Shown: positions 26,143-35,896 of the stretch, piece by piece
Position numbering within the stretch: position 1 is the stretch's first letter
Layout: each line of letters begins with the position of its first letter
Assembly (NCBI GenBank): GCA_900199555.1
Contig: FZQZ01000005.1
Span: forward strand, 62,001 to 126,000
Origin: Prevotellaceae bacterium MN60
Lineage (GTDB): Bacteria > Bacteroidota > Bacteroidia > Bacteroidales > Bacteroidaceae
Reading direction: 5' to 3'
Length of the DNA stretch: 64,000 nucleotides
Program-made: the position numbers and the translations under genes
Notes under the pieces: generated by a model
What the model saw: the letters and a program-made list of their open reading frames with translations, nothing else
Databases searched by the model: none
Told to the model about the DNA's origin: nothing

Positions 26143-26901
26143 ATGTTGATAGATTACAAAAAAGTAGATATCTACCATAAGGATGGCGCTCCCGTGCTAC
26201 ACGATGTAGATTTCCACGTAGATGAGGGCGAATTTATTTATGTAGTAGGACGTGTGGGGTCTGGAAAGAGCTCACTCTTGAAGACCATCTATTTTGAGAT
26301 GGATGTAGAGAATGCAGAAAATGCCTTTGTACTGAATCACGACTTGCGTGAGTTGAAGAAGAAGTATATCCCTGCACTGCGCCGACAGATGGGTATTATC
26401 TTCCAAGATTTCCAGCTGCTGGGCGATCGCACTGTTTACGAGAACCTGAAGTTTGTGCTGAAGGCTACCGGTTGGAAGAAGAAAGAAGAAATCGACGAGC
26501 GCATACACGATGTCTTGGAGGATGTTGATATGGCAGACTTCATAGACCGCTATCCCCACGAGTTGTCTGGTGGTGAGCAGCAGCGCATCGCTATTGCTCG
26601 TGCTATTCTGAATCGTCCCAAGCTGATTGTTGCCGACGAGCCTACTGGTAATCTTGACCTAGAGACAGCAGCCAACATCATTCAGCTGTTACGCCAAGTA
26701 ACGCAGACGGGTACAGCCGTGGTGATGACTACTCACAACATCTCACTGCTCAACGAATATCCTGGTATTGTGTATCGTTGTATCGATGGACGCTTAGAGG
26801 ATATCACTGATACATACAATACGATGGCACTCTACGAAGATGAAGAAGCTGAAGAAACCAGCAATGTCGACTATAGTGCCCGTGAGGACTTGTCATTATA
26901 G
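26143..26901 (+). CDS. ftsE: Cell-division ABC ATPase FtsE
   Basis: A 252-residue ABC ATP-binding protein. Walker A is [10 protein letters not shown] (about 36-45), the Q-loop lies in [18 protein letters not shown], the signature is [14 protein letters not shown] near 140, and Walker B is [12 protein letters not shown]. The Q-loop neighbourhood is characteristic of FtsE. With FtsX it controls peptidoglycan hydrolases at the septum; no ftsX is adjacent. The C-terminus has an acidic extension (YEDEEAEE) of about 25 residues beyond the E. coli protein (222). It sits between hisIE and lysC. Confidence 0.85.
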   Translation: MLIDYKKVDIYHKDGAPVLHDVDFHVDEGEFIYVVGRVGSGKSSLLKTIYFEMDVENAENAFVLNHDLRELKKKYIPALRRQMGIIFQDFQLLGDRTVYENLKFVLKATGWKKKEEIDERIHDVLEDVDMADFIDRYPHELSGGEQQRIAIARAILNRPKLIVADEPTGNLDLETAANIIQLLRQVTQTGTAVVMTTHNISLLNEYPGIVYRCIDGRLEDITDTYNTMALYEDEEAEETSNVDYSAREDLSL

Positions 26902-26936
26902 AAAAATCAATATTAAAAATTAAACATACAGACACG

Positions 26937-28256
26937 ATGAAGGTAATGAAATTTGGCGGTACTTCGGTGGGTTCACCAGACCGCATGAAAGAAGTAACCA
27001 GTTTAGTGACTAAATCTGGAGAGCCTGTTTTCGTAGTGCTCTCTGCCATGTCAGGAACCACCAATTCTTTGGTAGAGATTGCAGACTATCTCTATAAGAA
27101 GAATCCAGAGGGTGCCAATGAGGTTATCAATCAGCTGGAGCGCAAATACATGAAGCATGTTGACGAGCTCTACACGCAGGATGCTACCAAGGAACAGACA
27201 CGCGAGTTTCTTGTATCAGAGATGAATTATCTCCGCTCATTCACCAAAGAACTGTTTACCTCGTTCGAGGAAAAGAGCATCGTTGCCCAGGGTGAGATGA
27301 TGTCAACCAATATGGTGGTCAACTACATGAAGGAACAAGGCATCAAGGCTGTATTGCTCAATGCCCTCGACTTTATGCGTACTGACAAGAACTCTGAGCC
27401 CGATCCTGTATATATCAAGGAGAAGCTCGGCGCTATCATGCAGAAGAACGAAGGTCAGCAAGTATATGTCACACAAGGATTTATCTGTCGCAATGCCTAT
27501 GGCGAGATAGACAATCTGCAGCGTGGTGGTAGCGACTATACCGCTTCACTCATTGGTGCTGCTATCAATGCCGATGAGATTCAGATCTGGACTGATATCG
27601 ATGGTATGCACAACAACGACCCACGCGTGGTAGAGAAGACAGAGCCCGTTCATCAGCTTCACTTCGAAGAGGCTGCAGAGTTGGCTTACTTTGGTGCCAA
27701 GATTCTGCACCCCACTTGCGTACAACCAGCCAAGTATGCAGGCATCCCTGTTCGTCTGCTCAACACGATGGACCCCGATGCTGAAGGTACTACTATCAGC
27801 AATGCCACCGAGTATGGCAAGATTAAGGCTGTAGCAGCTAAGGACAACATCATCGCTATTAAGATTAAGTCAAGCCGTATGCTGTTGGCTACCGGTTTCT
27901 TGCGTAAGGTATTTGAGATTTTCGAGAGCTATCAGACACCTATCGATATGGTATGTACCTCTGAGGTCGGTGTATCCATGTCTATCGACAACTCTTCTCA
28001 TCTGGGCGAGATTGTTGACGAACTGAAGAAGTATGGTACAGTTACCGTTGATACAGGTATGTGTGTCGTTTGTGTTGTTGGTGACCTCGACTGGTCAAAC
28101 ATTGGTTTCGAGACTCAGGTCTTGGAGGCCATGAAGAACATCCCTGTACGCATGATTTCTTATGGTGGCAGCAACTACAACATCTCATTCCTTATCAAGG
28201 AAGAAGATAAGAAGCGTGCCCTGCAGAGTCTTAGCGACACATTGTTCAACGCATAA
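26937..28256 (+). CDS. lysC: Aspartate kinase (monofunctional)
   Basis: A 439-residue enzyme that phosphorylates aspartate, the first step towards lysine, diaminopimelate, threonine and methionine. The N-terminal kinase motif is MKFGGTSVGSPDR (residues 4-16), with the aspartate-binding QRGGSDYTASL near 200. Two ACT-type regulatory segments follow (residues about 305-439: IIAIKIKSSRML.., VCVVGDLDWSN..), implying end-product inhibition. No homoserine dehydrogenase domain is fused. lysA follows 27 bp later, which suggests dedication to DAP/lysine. Confidence 0.95.
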   Translation: MKVMKFGGTSVGSPDRMKEVTSLVTKSGEPVFVVLSAMSGTTNSLVEIADYLYKKNPEGANEVINQLERKYMKHVDELYTQDATKEQTREFLVSEMNYLRSFTKELFTSFEEKSIVAQGEMMSTNMVVNYMKEQGIKAVLLNALDFMRTDKNSEPDPVYIKEKLGAIMQKNEGQQVYVTQGFICRNAYGEIDNLQRGGSDYTASLIGAAINADEIQIWTDIDGMHNNDPRVVEKTEPVHQLHFEEAAELAYFGAKILHPTCVQPAKYAGIPVRLLNTMDPDAEGTTISNATEYGKIKAVAAKDNIIAIKIKSSRMLLATGFLRKVFEIFESYQTPIDMVCTSEVGVSMSIDNSSHLGEIVDELKKYGTVTVDTGMCVVCVVGDLDWSNIGFETQVLEAMKNIPVRMISYGGSNYNISFLIKEEDKKRALQSLSDTLFNA

Positions 28257-28283
28257 CATCAGGATAAGAAGATACAACACAAA

Positions 28284-29444
28284 ATGACTAAAGGACAATT
28301 TCCTATCAGTAAGTTTGAACAGCTGAGAACGCCGTTCTATTACTACGACGTAGAGCTGCTCCGTGAAACGCTGCGCACCATCACTCGCGAGGCGGGACAG
28401 CACGAGGGTTTCTGCGTTCACTATGCCATCAAGGCCAATGCCAATCCTAAGTTGCTCAAGATTATTCGCGAGGCTGGATTAGGTGCTGACTGTGTGAGTG
28501 GTGGCGAGATTGAAGCCTGCGTGCGTGCTGGCTTCCCCAATAATAAGATTGTCTACGCTGGCGTTGGCAAGAGCGACTGGGAGATTAACCTCGGACTCGA
28601 CAATGACATCTTCTGCTTTAACGTAGAGAGCATTCCCGAGTTGGAAGTTATCAACGAGTTGGCTGCTGCCAAAGGTAAGGTGGCGCGTGTGGCTTTCCGA
28701 TTAAATCCCAATGTGGGAGCCCACACCCATGCTAATATCACCACCGGATTGGCGGAGAATAAGTTTGGTATTGATATGCGCGATATGCAAAAGGTGATTG
28801 ACGAAGCCTCTCAGATGGAGCACATCCGTGTGGTTGGTCTTCACTTCCATATTGGCAGTCAGATATTGGATATGGGCGACTTTGAAGCACTCTGCAATCG
28901 CATCAACGATTTGCAGAATGAGCTGGAGCGCCATCGCATCCATCTGGAGCATATCAATGTAGGTGGCGGATTGGGCATCGACTATCAGCATCCCAACCGT
29001 GTACCCATTCCCGACTTCAAGGCCTACTTCGACACCTATGCCAAAAAGCTGAAGCTGCGTAGCGGACAGACGTTGCACTTTGAGTTAGGTCGCGCCATTG
29101 TAGCCCAGTGTGGCTCACTTATCACGCGTACCTTATATATTAAAGAAGGCTACGTCAAGAAATTCTGCATTGTCGATGCTGGTTTCACAGACCTCATCCG
29201 CCCGGCGCTCTATCAGGCATATCATAAGATTGAAAACCTATCGAGCGATGAGCCCGTAGAGACCTACGATGTCGTGGGTCCTATCTGTGAGTCTACCGAT
29301 GTCTTCGCCAAGCAGATTGACCTCAACAAAGCCCACCGCGGCGATTTCCTGGCTATCCGTTCTGCGGGTGCCTACGGAGAGATTATGGCGTCACAATACA
29401 ACTGTCGTCAGCTGCCAATGGGTTACACTAGTGAAGAAGTATAA
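28284..29444 (+). CDS. lysA: Diaminopimelate decarboxylase
   Basis: A 386-residue PLP enzyme that decarboxylates meso-DAP to lysine. The PLP lysine is Lys50 in HYAIKANANPKLL. Other family segments are GLGADCVSGGEIEACVRAG, HFHIGSQI near residue 190, GGGLGIDY, and the C-terminal VGPICESTDVF containing the active-site cysteine from the partner subunit. Slightly short compared with E. coli (420). It completes a lysC-lysA pair and is followed 16 bp later by uvrA. Confidence 0.95.
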   Translation: MTKGQFPISKFEQLRTPFYYYDVELLRETLRTITREAGQHEGFCVHYAIKANANPKLLKIIREAGLGADCVSGGEIEACVRAGFPNNKIVYAGVGKSDWEINLGLDNDIFCFNVESIPELEVINELAAAKGKVARVAFRLNPNVGAHTHANITTGLAENKFGIDMRDMQKVIDEASQMEHIRVVGLHFHIGSQILDMGDFEALCNRINDLQNELERHRIHLEHINVGGGLGIDYQHPNRVPIPDFKAYFDTYAKKLKLRSGQTLHFELGRAIVAQCGSLITRTLYIKEGYVKKFCIVDAGFTDLIRPALYQAYHKIENLSSDEPVETYDVVGPICESTDVFAKQIDLNKAHRGDFLAIRSAGAYGEIMASQYNCRQLPMGYTSEEV

Positions 29445-29460
29445 ACATACGAAAAAGAAC

Positions 29461-32280
29461 ATGGCAGACTATATTGAGATAAAAGGAGCAAGAGTAAATA
29501 ATCTGAAAAACGTCAACGTCCGGATACCCCGTAATAAACTGGTGGTGATAGCCGGCGTGTCGGGCAGTGGCAAGTCGTCGCTGGCTTTCGACACCCTTTA
29601 TGCTGAAGGACAGCGTCGTTATGTAGAGAGCCTTTCCTCGTATGCCCGCCAGTTCTTAGGTCGTATGAATAAACCTGAGTGCGACTTTATCAAGGGCCTT
29701 CCCCCTGCTATTGCCATTGAGCAGAAAGTCATCTCGCGCAATCCTCGCTCTACGGTAGGAACCACTACCGAGATATATGAGTATCTGCGTCTGCTATATG
29801 CGCGCATTGGTAAGACCTATTCGCCCATCAGCGGACAGGAGGTAAAGAAGCATTCTACTGAGGATATCATTGCCTGCACCCAACAATATGCGCCAGGCAC
29901 TAAGTATGTGGTCATGGCTCCCATCAATCCCAGCCAAGACCGCACCCTCGAACAGCAGCTGCGCCTCTACATGCAGAATGGTTATGCCCGTATTGCTATC
30001 GATAGCAATATCATGCGCATCGACGATCTGTTGGCCGATGCAGCTACCCTATCCACCCTCACCTCTCCTATCTATCTTGTTATCGACCGCCTGTCGGTGG
30101 ATGACGCAAAGGATGTTGTCTCGCGCTTGGTCGACTCTACTGAGACCGCATTCTACGAGGGACATGGTGAGTGTCGACTGATGTTCCTGCCCTCTAATAT
30201 ATGCTATGATTTCTCTATGCATTTTGAGGCAGACGGTATCACCTTCGAGGAGCCTACCGATAACCTCTTCTCGTTCAACTCGCCCGTAGGAGCCTGTCCC
30301 GAATGTCAGGGTTTTGGCAAGATTATGGGCATCGACGAGCATCTGGTTATCCCCAACACCTCTCTCTCAGTCTATGATGGTTGTGTAGTTTGTTGGCATG
30401 GTGAGAAGATGAAGATGTGGAAAGATGAGTTCTGCCGACGTGCAGCTAAAGACAACTTCCCTATCTTTGAGCCCTACTACAATCTCACACAGCAACAGAA
30501 AGATATGCTGTGGCACGGACTCCCTTCCGACAAGCATCGCAGCAAAGAGGAACAGGTGTCTATCGATGCCTTCTTCCAGATGGTCAAGGAGAATCAGTAT
30601 AAGATTCAATATCGTGTCATGCTGAGCCGTTATCGTGGCAAGACCACCTGTCCTAAATGTCACGGTACGCGCCTCAAACCCGAAGCCGACTATGTGAAGA
30701 TTGGTGGTCGTAGCATCTCTGACTTAGTACAAATGCCTATTGTCAGACTGAAAGACTGGTTCAGTCATTTAGAGCTCTCTGAACAAGAGCAGCAGATTGC
30801 TCGTCGCTTGTTGGCAGAGATTAACTCTCGTCTGCAGTTTCTGTTAGATGTTGGTTTGGGCTATCTTACACTGAATCGTATGTCTAACACCCTCTCGGGT
30901 GGTGAGAGTCAGCGCATCAATCTTACTACCTCGCTGGGTAGCTCTCTCGTGGGTAGCCTATATATACTCGACGAGCCCAGCATCGGTTTACATTCGCGCG
31001 ATACCGACCGCCTGATTAAGGTGCTGAAAGAGTTGCGCGATTTGGGCAACACCGTGGTGATTGTAGAGCACGACGAAGAGATTATGCGTGCAGCCGATTA
31101 TCTAATTGATGTCGGTCCTGATGCCGGACGCCTAGGTGGTGAAATCGTCTATGAGGGAGATATGGCTAGCATCTCCAACCTCACTACTGAGGACACCCAG
31201 TCGTATTCTTCCAGCTATACCGTTCGCTATCTCACCCACCAAGACCAGATAGAAGTTCCGAAAAGTCATCGTCCTTGGAATCGCAAAATCACTGTCAAGA
31301 GTGCCCGCATGAATAATCTGAAGGGTGTCACTGTCGATTTCCCCCTTAACGTAATGACTGTGGTGACGGGTGTTTCTGGTAGTGGTAAGTCGTCACTGAT
31401 AAAAGGCATCCTCTACCCTGCCCTCAAGCGTCATCTGGGTGAGGTATGCGATGCACCAGGCGAATACGGAGGAATAGATGGCGACTATCAAGCCATCAAG
31501 CATGTGGAGTTTGTCGACCAGAATCCTATTGGTAAATCTACACGCTCCAATCCTGCTACCTACGTGAAGGCCTACGATGCCATTCGCGACCTCTTCTCCC
31601 AGCAACCCTTAGCCCAGCAGATGGGCTTCACCTCGCAATACTTCTCTTTCAATGCCGACGGAGGTCGTTGTGATGAGTGTAAGGGTGCAGGTGTCATCAC
31701 TGTTGAGATGCAGTTTATGGCAGACCTTGTCTTGGAGTGCGAAGCTTGTCACGGTCATCGTTTCAAGCACGACATCCTCGATGTACGCTATCATGGCCGC
31801 AATATCGACGATGTGCTGAACATGACTATCTCCGAAGCCATCCAGTTCTTTGGCGAACACAAAGAGAAGACTATTGTCTCTCGCCTCAAACCCCTTGAAG
31901 ATGTCGGCTTGGGATATATCAAACTCGGTCAAAGCTCTTCCACACTCTCTGGTGGTGAGAACCAGCGCGTGAAGCTCGCCTACTTTATTGGTCAGGAGAA
32001 ACAAGAGCCCACGCTCTTCATCTTCGATGAGCCCACCACCGGTTTGCACTTCCACGATATCGAACGACTGCTGCATGCCTTCAACGCACTCATTGAGCGT
32101 GGTCACACCATTCTTATCATTGAGCACAACATGGATATCATCAAGTGTGCCGACCATATCATCGATATGGGACCCGATGGTGGCGACCGAGGTGGCGAGG
32201 TGGTAGCCATAGGCACTCCTGAAGAGATTGCAGCCAACGAAAAGAGTTTGACAGGAAAATTCCTTAAAGACAAACTTTGA
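29461..32280 (+). CDS. uvrA: UvrA-type excinuclease ABC subunit A
   Basis: About 939 residues with two ABC modules: Walker [11 protein letters not shown] near residues 31 and 637, and signatures [11 protein letters not shown] and [12 protein letters not shown]. This is the damage-recognition ATPase of nucleotide excision repair. One zinc site is complete (CDECKGAG.. and CEACHGHRF). At the other, CPECQG is present but the usual preceding CPxCG pair is replaced by a [14 protein letters not shown] stretch. This, and [12 protein letters not shown] at the second UvrB/DNA-facing region, suggest a Bacteroidetes-type UvrA paralogue; whether it is the main UvrA is unresolved. Start ATG 29461 ([14 protein letters not shown]) chosen over an upstream frame overlapping lysA. 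Confidence 0.9.
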   Translation: MADYIEIKGARVNNLKNVNVRIPRNKLVVIAGVSGSGKSSLAFDTLYAEGQRRYVESLSSYARQFLGRMNKPECDFIKGLPPAIAIEQKVISRNPRSTVGTTTEIYEYLRLLYARIGKTYSPISGQEVKKHSTEDIIACTQQYAPGTKYVVMAPINPSQDRTLEQQLRLYMQNGYARIAIDSNIMRIDDLLADAATLSTLTSPIYLVIDRLSVDDAKDVVSRLVDSTETAFYEGHGECRLMFLPSNICYDFSMHFEADGITFEEPTDNLFSFNSPVGACPECQGFGKIMGIDEHLVIPNTSLSVYDGCVVCWHGEKMKMWKDEFCRRAAKDNFPIFEPYYNLTQQQKDMLWHGLPSDKHRSKEEQVSIDAFFQMVKENQYKIQYRVMLSRYRGKTTCPKCHGTRLKPEADYVKIGGRSISDLVQMPIVRLKDWFSHLELSEQEQQIARRLLAEINSRLQFLLDVGLGYLTLNRMSNTLSGGESQRINLTTSLGSSLVGSLYILDEPSIGLHSRDTDRLIKVLKELRDLGNTVVIVEHDEEIMRAADYLIDVGPDAGRLGGEIVYEGDMASISNLTTEDTQSYSSSYTVRYLTHQDQIEVPKSHRPWNRKITVKSARMNNLKGVTVDFPLNVMTVVTGVSGSGKSSLIKGILYPALKRHLGEVCDAPGEYGGIDGDYQAIKHVEFVDQNPIGKSTRSNPATYVKAYDAIRDLFSQQPLAQQMGFTSQYFSFNADGGRCDECKGAGVITVEMQFMADLVLECEACHGHRFKHDILDVRYHGRNIDDVLNMTISEAIQFFGEHKEKTIVSRLKPLEDVGLGYIKLGQSSSTLSGGENQRVKLAYFIGQEKQEPTLFIFDEPTTGLHFHDIERLLHAFNALIERGHTILIIEHNMDIIKCADHIIDMGPDGGDRGGEVVAIGTPEEIAANEKSLTGKFLKDKL

Positions 32281-32290
32281 GGGCAAAACA

Positions 32291-32322
32291 TTTGGTGATT
32301 ACCGAAAAAAGCATTACCTTTG
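32291..32322 (+). promoter_or_regulatory. Promoter of the tRNA-Thr/tRNA-Gly unit
   Basis: TTTG (32291-32294), 20 bases, TACCTTTG (32315-32322). Confidence 0.8.
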
Positions 32323-32365
32323 CAATCGTTTTGAAAAAAACACCAAAAGAGTTCTTTGAAAGACT

Positions 32366-32438
<73 letters not shown>

Positions 32439-32452
32439 CACTTTCTTTATCG

Positions 32453-32490
32453 GGAGTCAGAATCTAAAAAGTTCTGACTCCTTTCTTTTT
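32453..32490 (+). terminator. Terminator-like hairpin between tRNA-Thr and tRNA-Gly
   Basis: GGAGTCAGAA (32453-32462) pairs perfectly with TTCTGACTCC (32472-32481), followed by a T-rich tract. It may separate or attenuate the two tRNA genes. Confidence 0.7.
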
Positions 32491-32508
32491 CTCAAAAAAG
32501 AAGACTTT

Positions 32509-32581
32509 GCGGAATTAGCTCAGTTGGTAGAGCATTGGCTTCCCAAGCCGAGGGTCGCGGGTTCGAGTCCCGTATTCCGCT
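32509..32581 (+). tRNA. tRNA-Gly (CCC)
   Basis: 73 nt. Acceptor arms GCGGAAT/ATTCCGC, anticodon stem TTGGC/GCCGA with loop TTCCCAA (anticodon CCC), T arm with GGTTCGAGTCC. Confidence 0.95.
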
Positions 32582-32651
32582 CTTCAAAAACACCGATTAT
32601 TGGTGCGAAAAGAGAAAAGTTAACAAAAAAGTGAAAAAAGTTGCTGAAAAA

Positions 32652-32683
32652 TTTGCAGGGTTCAAAAATTAGTCGTACCTTTG
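32652..32683 (+). promoter_or_regulatory. Promoter of the tRNA-Ser/tRNA-Glu unit
   Basis: TTTG (32652-32655), 20 bases, TACCTTTG (32676-32683). Confidence 0.8.
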
Positions 32684-32734
32684 CACCCGCAATCAAGGAG
32701 ATAACCCCACGGTTCTGTACTCCAGGGTCCTTTT

Positions 32735-32821
32735 GGAAGGATGGGTGAGTGGCTGAAACCAGCAGTTTGCTAAACTGCCGTACGGGTTCCCGTACCGGGG
32801 GTTCGAATCCCCCTCCTTCCG
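32735..32821 (+). tRNA. tRNA-Ser (GCT)
   Basis: 87 nt. Acceptor arms GGAAGGA/TCCTTCC, anticodon stem GCAGT/ACTGC with loop TTGCTAA (anticodon GCT), and the long variable arm typical of tRNA-Ser (GTACGGGTTCCCGTAC). Confidence 0.95.
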
Positions 32822-32861
32822 CACCGAGGGGTTTCTCTGAGAGAGTGTTCTTTTAAATGCT

Positions 32862-32933
32862 GGTCGATTCATCTAATGGTTAGGATACAAGATTCTCAAT
32901 CTTGGCATAGGGGTTCGATTCCCCTATCGACTA
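32862..32933 (+). tRNA. tRNA-Glu (CTC)
   Basis: 72 nt. Acceptor arms GGTCGAT/ATCGACT, anticodon stem CAAGA/TCTTG with loop TTCTCAA (anticodon CTC), T arm with GGTTCGATTCC. It borders the accessory island; I saw no repeat of its 3' end inside the island that would mark an attachment site. Confidence 0.93.
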
Positions 32934-32940
32934 CAACTAA

Positions 32941-32966
32941 AGCGCTGATTACTCAGCGCTTTTTTA
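32941..32966. terminator. Terminator after tRNA-Glu, shared with the DUF5675 gene
   Basis: AGCGCTGA and TCAGCGCT pair around TTAC, followed by six T residues on the plus strand. The stop codon of the convergent DUF5675 gene (32964) overlaps its T run. Confidence 0.8.
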
Positions 32967-33497
32967 TTTTACATTTATCCATACCGGCTCTCCCCTATCC
33001 TTCGCAGCCACTATTTTGTGTTTCAGGGCGTTAACCCACTTGCGCGAGTCCAGCACTTTCCCCACTTCTCGGTTCTCACCTACAAGGATGCACCCCTCAG
33101 TGTCCTTCACCGTATTCCCAGCATGTATGCGTATGCCACTAAAGTTAGGCACGCCGAGCAATATGGGCAGCCACTGCTTGAATCTTGGTGAGTAACTTAT
33201 CACTACCGCATACCTCCCTTCGGGTATGGCCGAGCATCCTTTTATCTTGCGACCACCGTGTGCATAGTCTCTCCACGTCGGTTCGAGGGTGTCGCAGATG
33301 TACCTGTCCGAAGGTGCGGGGGTACGGGGGGCAGCCTCTATTGAGGCTGGAGGTACGAGATTACTTTCTGCGGTACGGCTTTCTTGGCTTGAGCTATTCT
33401 CGCACCCCCGTACCTCCGTACCCCCGTTCTCCCGAAGGAAAAGATGTCCTATCGTATAATCTTTCTTCTTTGCTATTCTTTTTAATATTAGTTCCAT
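32964..33497 (-). CDS. DUF5675-family protein with an in-frame repeat insertion
   Basis: A 177-residue protein. Residues 1-20 (MELILKRIAKKKDYTIGHLF) and 66-177 (YICDTLEPTWRDY.., GCSAIPEGRYAV.., IRIHAGNTVKDTEGCILVG) together make a DUF5675 domain, found in phage-like and mobile Bacteroidetes loci and of unknown biochemical role. Residues about 23-64 (start ENGGTEVRGCENSSS, end EAAPRTPAPSDR) do not belong to the domain; they are the translation of a dispersed GTAC-rich repeat (33308-33435). The reading frame survives. It is the last gene of the minus-strand arm, 11 bp after the primase-like gene. Confidence 0.7.
   Translation of the reverse strand: MELILKRIAKKKDYTIGHLFLRENGGTEVRGCENSSSQESRTAESNLVPPASIEAAPRTPAPSDRYICDTLEPTWRDYAHGGRKIKGCSAIPEGRYAVVISYSPRFKQWLPILLGVPNFSGIRIHAGNTVKDTEGCILVGENREVGKVLDSRKWVNALKHKIVAAKDRGEPVWINVK
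33308..33435 (-). repeat. Dispersed GTAC-rich repeat element, copy A (inside DUF5675 gene)
   Basis: On the minus strand the element begins with GTACGGAGGTACGGGGG, passes through GCGAGAATAGCTCAAGCC and ends with AGAGGCTGCCCCCCGTAC. The same order of blocks occurs on the plus strand at 42297-42440. Its ends are inverted copies of a GTACGGGGG motif, as in a miniature element. Confidence 0.75.
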
Positions 33498-33508
33498 AAT
33501 TTTATATT

Positions 33509-35896
33509 TTAATTTTTGGTGTTTTTCTTATAACTGTCAACTGTCAACTGTAAGATATAACCGCGATGTACCCACTGATATAGCATGTTTCGGGTGCCAC
33601 GCGTATCCATGCCGCTAGCCTGTCGAACGAGGTCTGCATCGTGTGTGGTAAACTCGTTGGGCAGCATGCTGAGCAGGTTGCGCGGACCGTGATGGGCTGT
33701 CTGTTCCTCAGTAGTACGATTAGCATTCTCGATGGCCTCACCAAAGAATGTCATCTTGCAATGCAGATCATACTGAAGGCTCCAACGCACAAAATCCTCA
33801 ATCTCTCGTCCCCACTTGTAGTCGTTGCAGATGTAGAGCACGCACGCTTTCAGATAGGCAATGACGTTAGCTCTGAACGACAAGTTCTCGTAAACCCTTG
33901 ATTGTGACAATCGGGCAAACTCGGCACACTCCTGTTGCAGTTTCTTGGCCAATTTGAAGGCCTGCGGACAGTCTATCTCACCCGTAGCACGACACAGACG
34001 GTCGATATAGGGGCGCAACTCCTCATCAAACTGAGCATCATACGTGCCATATACGGGCATGTCGGCTCCGATTTCCCGTTCAGGGATGGTACAGAAGTTG
34101 ATGCGCGAAATAGGTCCGTCGGTCAGTACTCGTGAAAAATAGCGCTGTCCCTTCTGAATGGTTGTTGCAGCATTCCAGTTAAATCGGATGCACACCTTCT
34201 CGGTGACCGACTGCGTACCTACGCGTGTCTGACCGTAACGGTTGCCAGGGTCAAAGGCCAGACACATAATCTGGAACTGCTGCGAACCACGTGCCGAACC
34301 GCGAAGTGCATCAAACTGATCTATCTCGTTCATCTTCGTATAGAGGAAATGCTCGTCGGCTTCGGCCATACGCATCACAAAGGCAGGGTTGGTCATGTCG
34401 GGGTCCACCTCCTGAATCACCAGTCCTTCAGGCCTCTGTCGCTTGTCCTTGTTAGCCCCTTTCGAGTTCACCTCTTTCTTCCATTCCGCCTCACGCTTCA
34501 GGTTCTCTGCATCGCGCATTCGTATGTCGGCCATGATGTGGTTGATTGGTTGCGAGATACAATCCTTACCGGCACCCGTTCCCGCCATCAATACGTTCAT
34601 AAAAGTGGCCTCGTGCATCACGTTGTCGATATACTGGAAGCGTACCTTCCACAGATGGGCACCCAGTGCTGGAAAGATTGCATGAGCCACAGCAGGCTTA
34701 TAGATATCGGGCGTCTTCGAGGTGAGCAGCTGAACCACCTTCGGTAAGCGCTTAGGCATTGGAGGGAATTGAGAGTCACGTTGAACGTTCTCTCTTTGAG
34801 AGTGTGGCGTTGCGAGGACCATTCTCTCTTCGAGAGTGTGGCGTTGCGAGGACGAATGACCATTATTGGCTGCGCTTGAATCTTGAACCATTTTCAGCGA
34901 CTTTGCCAATACCTTTCGCTGAAACATCGACATCTTCTGATTGGGGTCACAGTATTTCGTATAGAAATCGTCCACCAATTGCTGGATATTCTTGTCTTGC
35001 CAGTTTTGCGCCATTCTTATCTTCAACACGCCCATCAGCTCTGATTTCTTCAACAACTGGTTAGCACCCACAGAGAGAATGCTTTTCAGTGCCTCATGCC
35101 TATGCCCCTCCACGATAAGTACATCAGCTGTCAGTTCAGCCTCCTTCATACAGGCATCGAAGATATATAATGTACGTGCATCGGCTTCAACGACATCTTC
35201 TGAAATGTTCTCGGCAGCAGCTGGAGTAGCAGTACGTTCGGGCTTAGTCAGCGGTCTTCCATCCACATCCAGTCCACGTTGCAGATAAGCCTCGCGGCGC
35301 TCTTCCAACTCTTCGCCCTCAATAGGTTCCAGCCAATGTTCAGAGCGAAACGTCTCTTGATCAATACCCGTTATATAGATGTATCTTTCAGGTGTAAAAC
35401 ACGACGAATCGAGCAGTTCATCTGCATCGAAGCCAATCTCCTCACAAAAGGCACGCTGTGCTTCCTCGATAGTCATGCCTTTGGGAATGCGGATATAGAT
35501 GTGACCCTTACCACGAGCCGAATAAGCCTCACGTAACACCATATCGTGCCACTCCGACATGTCGTCCTTGTTCACTTCAAGCGCTTTCTCAAAAGCCTGA
35601 CGCACCAACTTAGGATTATCGATATCCACACACGTCATAAACGTGAAAGCCTCGGGTATGATACAATCCTGCGCACGATGGTTGTCACGGAATGCCGTAT
35701 AGTGAGGACAAATGAATGGCAACCAGTCCTTTTTCTCTTCCCATCCGGCACGAATGTCTAACACATCGCGGCGGAGCCATTCCTGGCGGAGCAACTCGTC
35801 AAGCTGCTCGCTGGTTTGTGTTTCTGCATATCCCCGATTGTTCTTCTGCTTATCGGCAAAATGCTTAGTGTTCAGTGCTATCAGGCGTTTTTCCAT
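33509..35896 (-). CDS. VirE/DUF3987-like primase-helicase candidate
   Basis: A 795-residue cytoplasmic protein. Residues about 1-200 look like a primase-type or VirE_N-type domain (FMTCVDIDNPKLV.., GKGHIYIRIPKG..). A middle linker carries Ser/Gln-rich text. Residues about 400-700 form a P-loop domain with a GTGAGKDCI Walker A-like motif and a DEHFLYTKMNEIDQFDAL stretch that may be the Walker B region. This architecture recalls DUF3987/VirE proteins of Bacteroidales mobile loci, but the assignment is by general resemblance. The C-terminal codons run through a CAACTGT tandem repeat (33535-33552). Its start overlaps the preceding gene by 16 bp, so translation is probably coupled. Confidence 0.6.
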   Translation of the reverse strand: MEKRLIALNTKHFADKQKNNRGYAETQTSEQLDELLRQEWLRRDVLDIRAGWEEKKDWLPFICPHYTAFRDNHRAQDCIIPEAFTFMTCVDIDNPKLVRQAFEKALEVNKDDMSEWHDMVLREAYSARGKGHIYIRIPKGMTIEEAQRAFCEEIGFDADELLDSSCFTPERYIYITGIDQETFRSEHWLEPIEGEELEERREAYLQRGLDVDGRPLTKPERTATPAAAENISEDVVEADARTLYIFDACMKEAELTADVLIVEGHRHEALKSILSVGANQLLKKSELMGVLKIRMAQNWQDKNIQQLVDDFYTKYCDPNQKMSMFQRKVLAKSLKMVQDSSAANNGHSSSQRHTLEERMVLATPHSQRENVQRDSQFPPMPKRLPKVVQLLTSKTPDIYKPAVAHAIFPALGAHLWKVRFQYIDNVMHEATFMNVLMAGTGAGKDCISQPINHIMADIRMRDAENLKREAEWKKEVNSKGANKDKRQRPEGLVIQEVDPDMTNPAFVMRMAEADEHFLYTKMNEIDQFDALRGSARGSQQFQIMCLAFDPGNRYGQTRVGTQSVTEKVCIRFNWNAATTIQKGQRYFSRVLTDGPISRINFCTIPEREIGADMPVYGTYDAQFDEELRPYIDRLCRATGEIDCPQAFKLAKKLQQECAEFARLSQSRVYENLSFRANVIAYLKACVLYICNDYKWGREIEDFVRWSLQYDLHCKMTFFGEAIENANRTTEEQTAHHGPRNLLSMLPNEFTTHDADLVRQASGMDTRGTRNMLYQWVHRGYILQLTVDSYKKNTKN

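Noticed and set aside
29269..29460. Upstream extension of uvrA overlapping lysA
   Set aside because: It lies inside lysA, and ATG 29461 gives the canonical UvrA N-terminus.
32862..33000. tRNA-Glu as an attachment site for the island
   Set aside because: No direct repeat of the tRNA 3' end was seen by eye near 43.4 kb, and no integrase gene is present.
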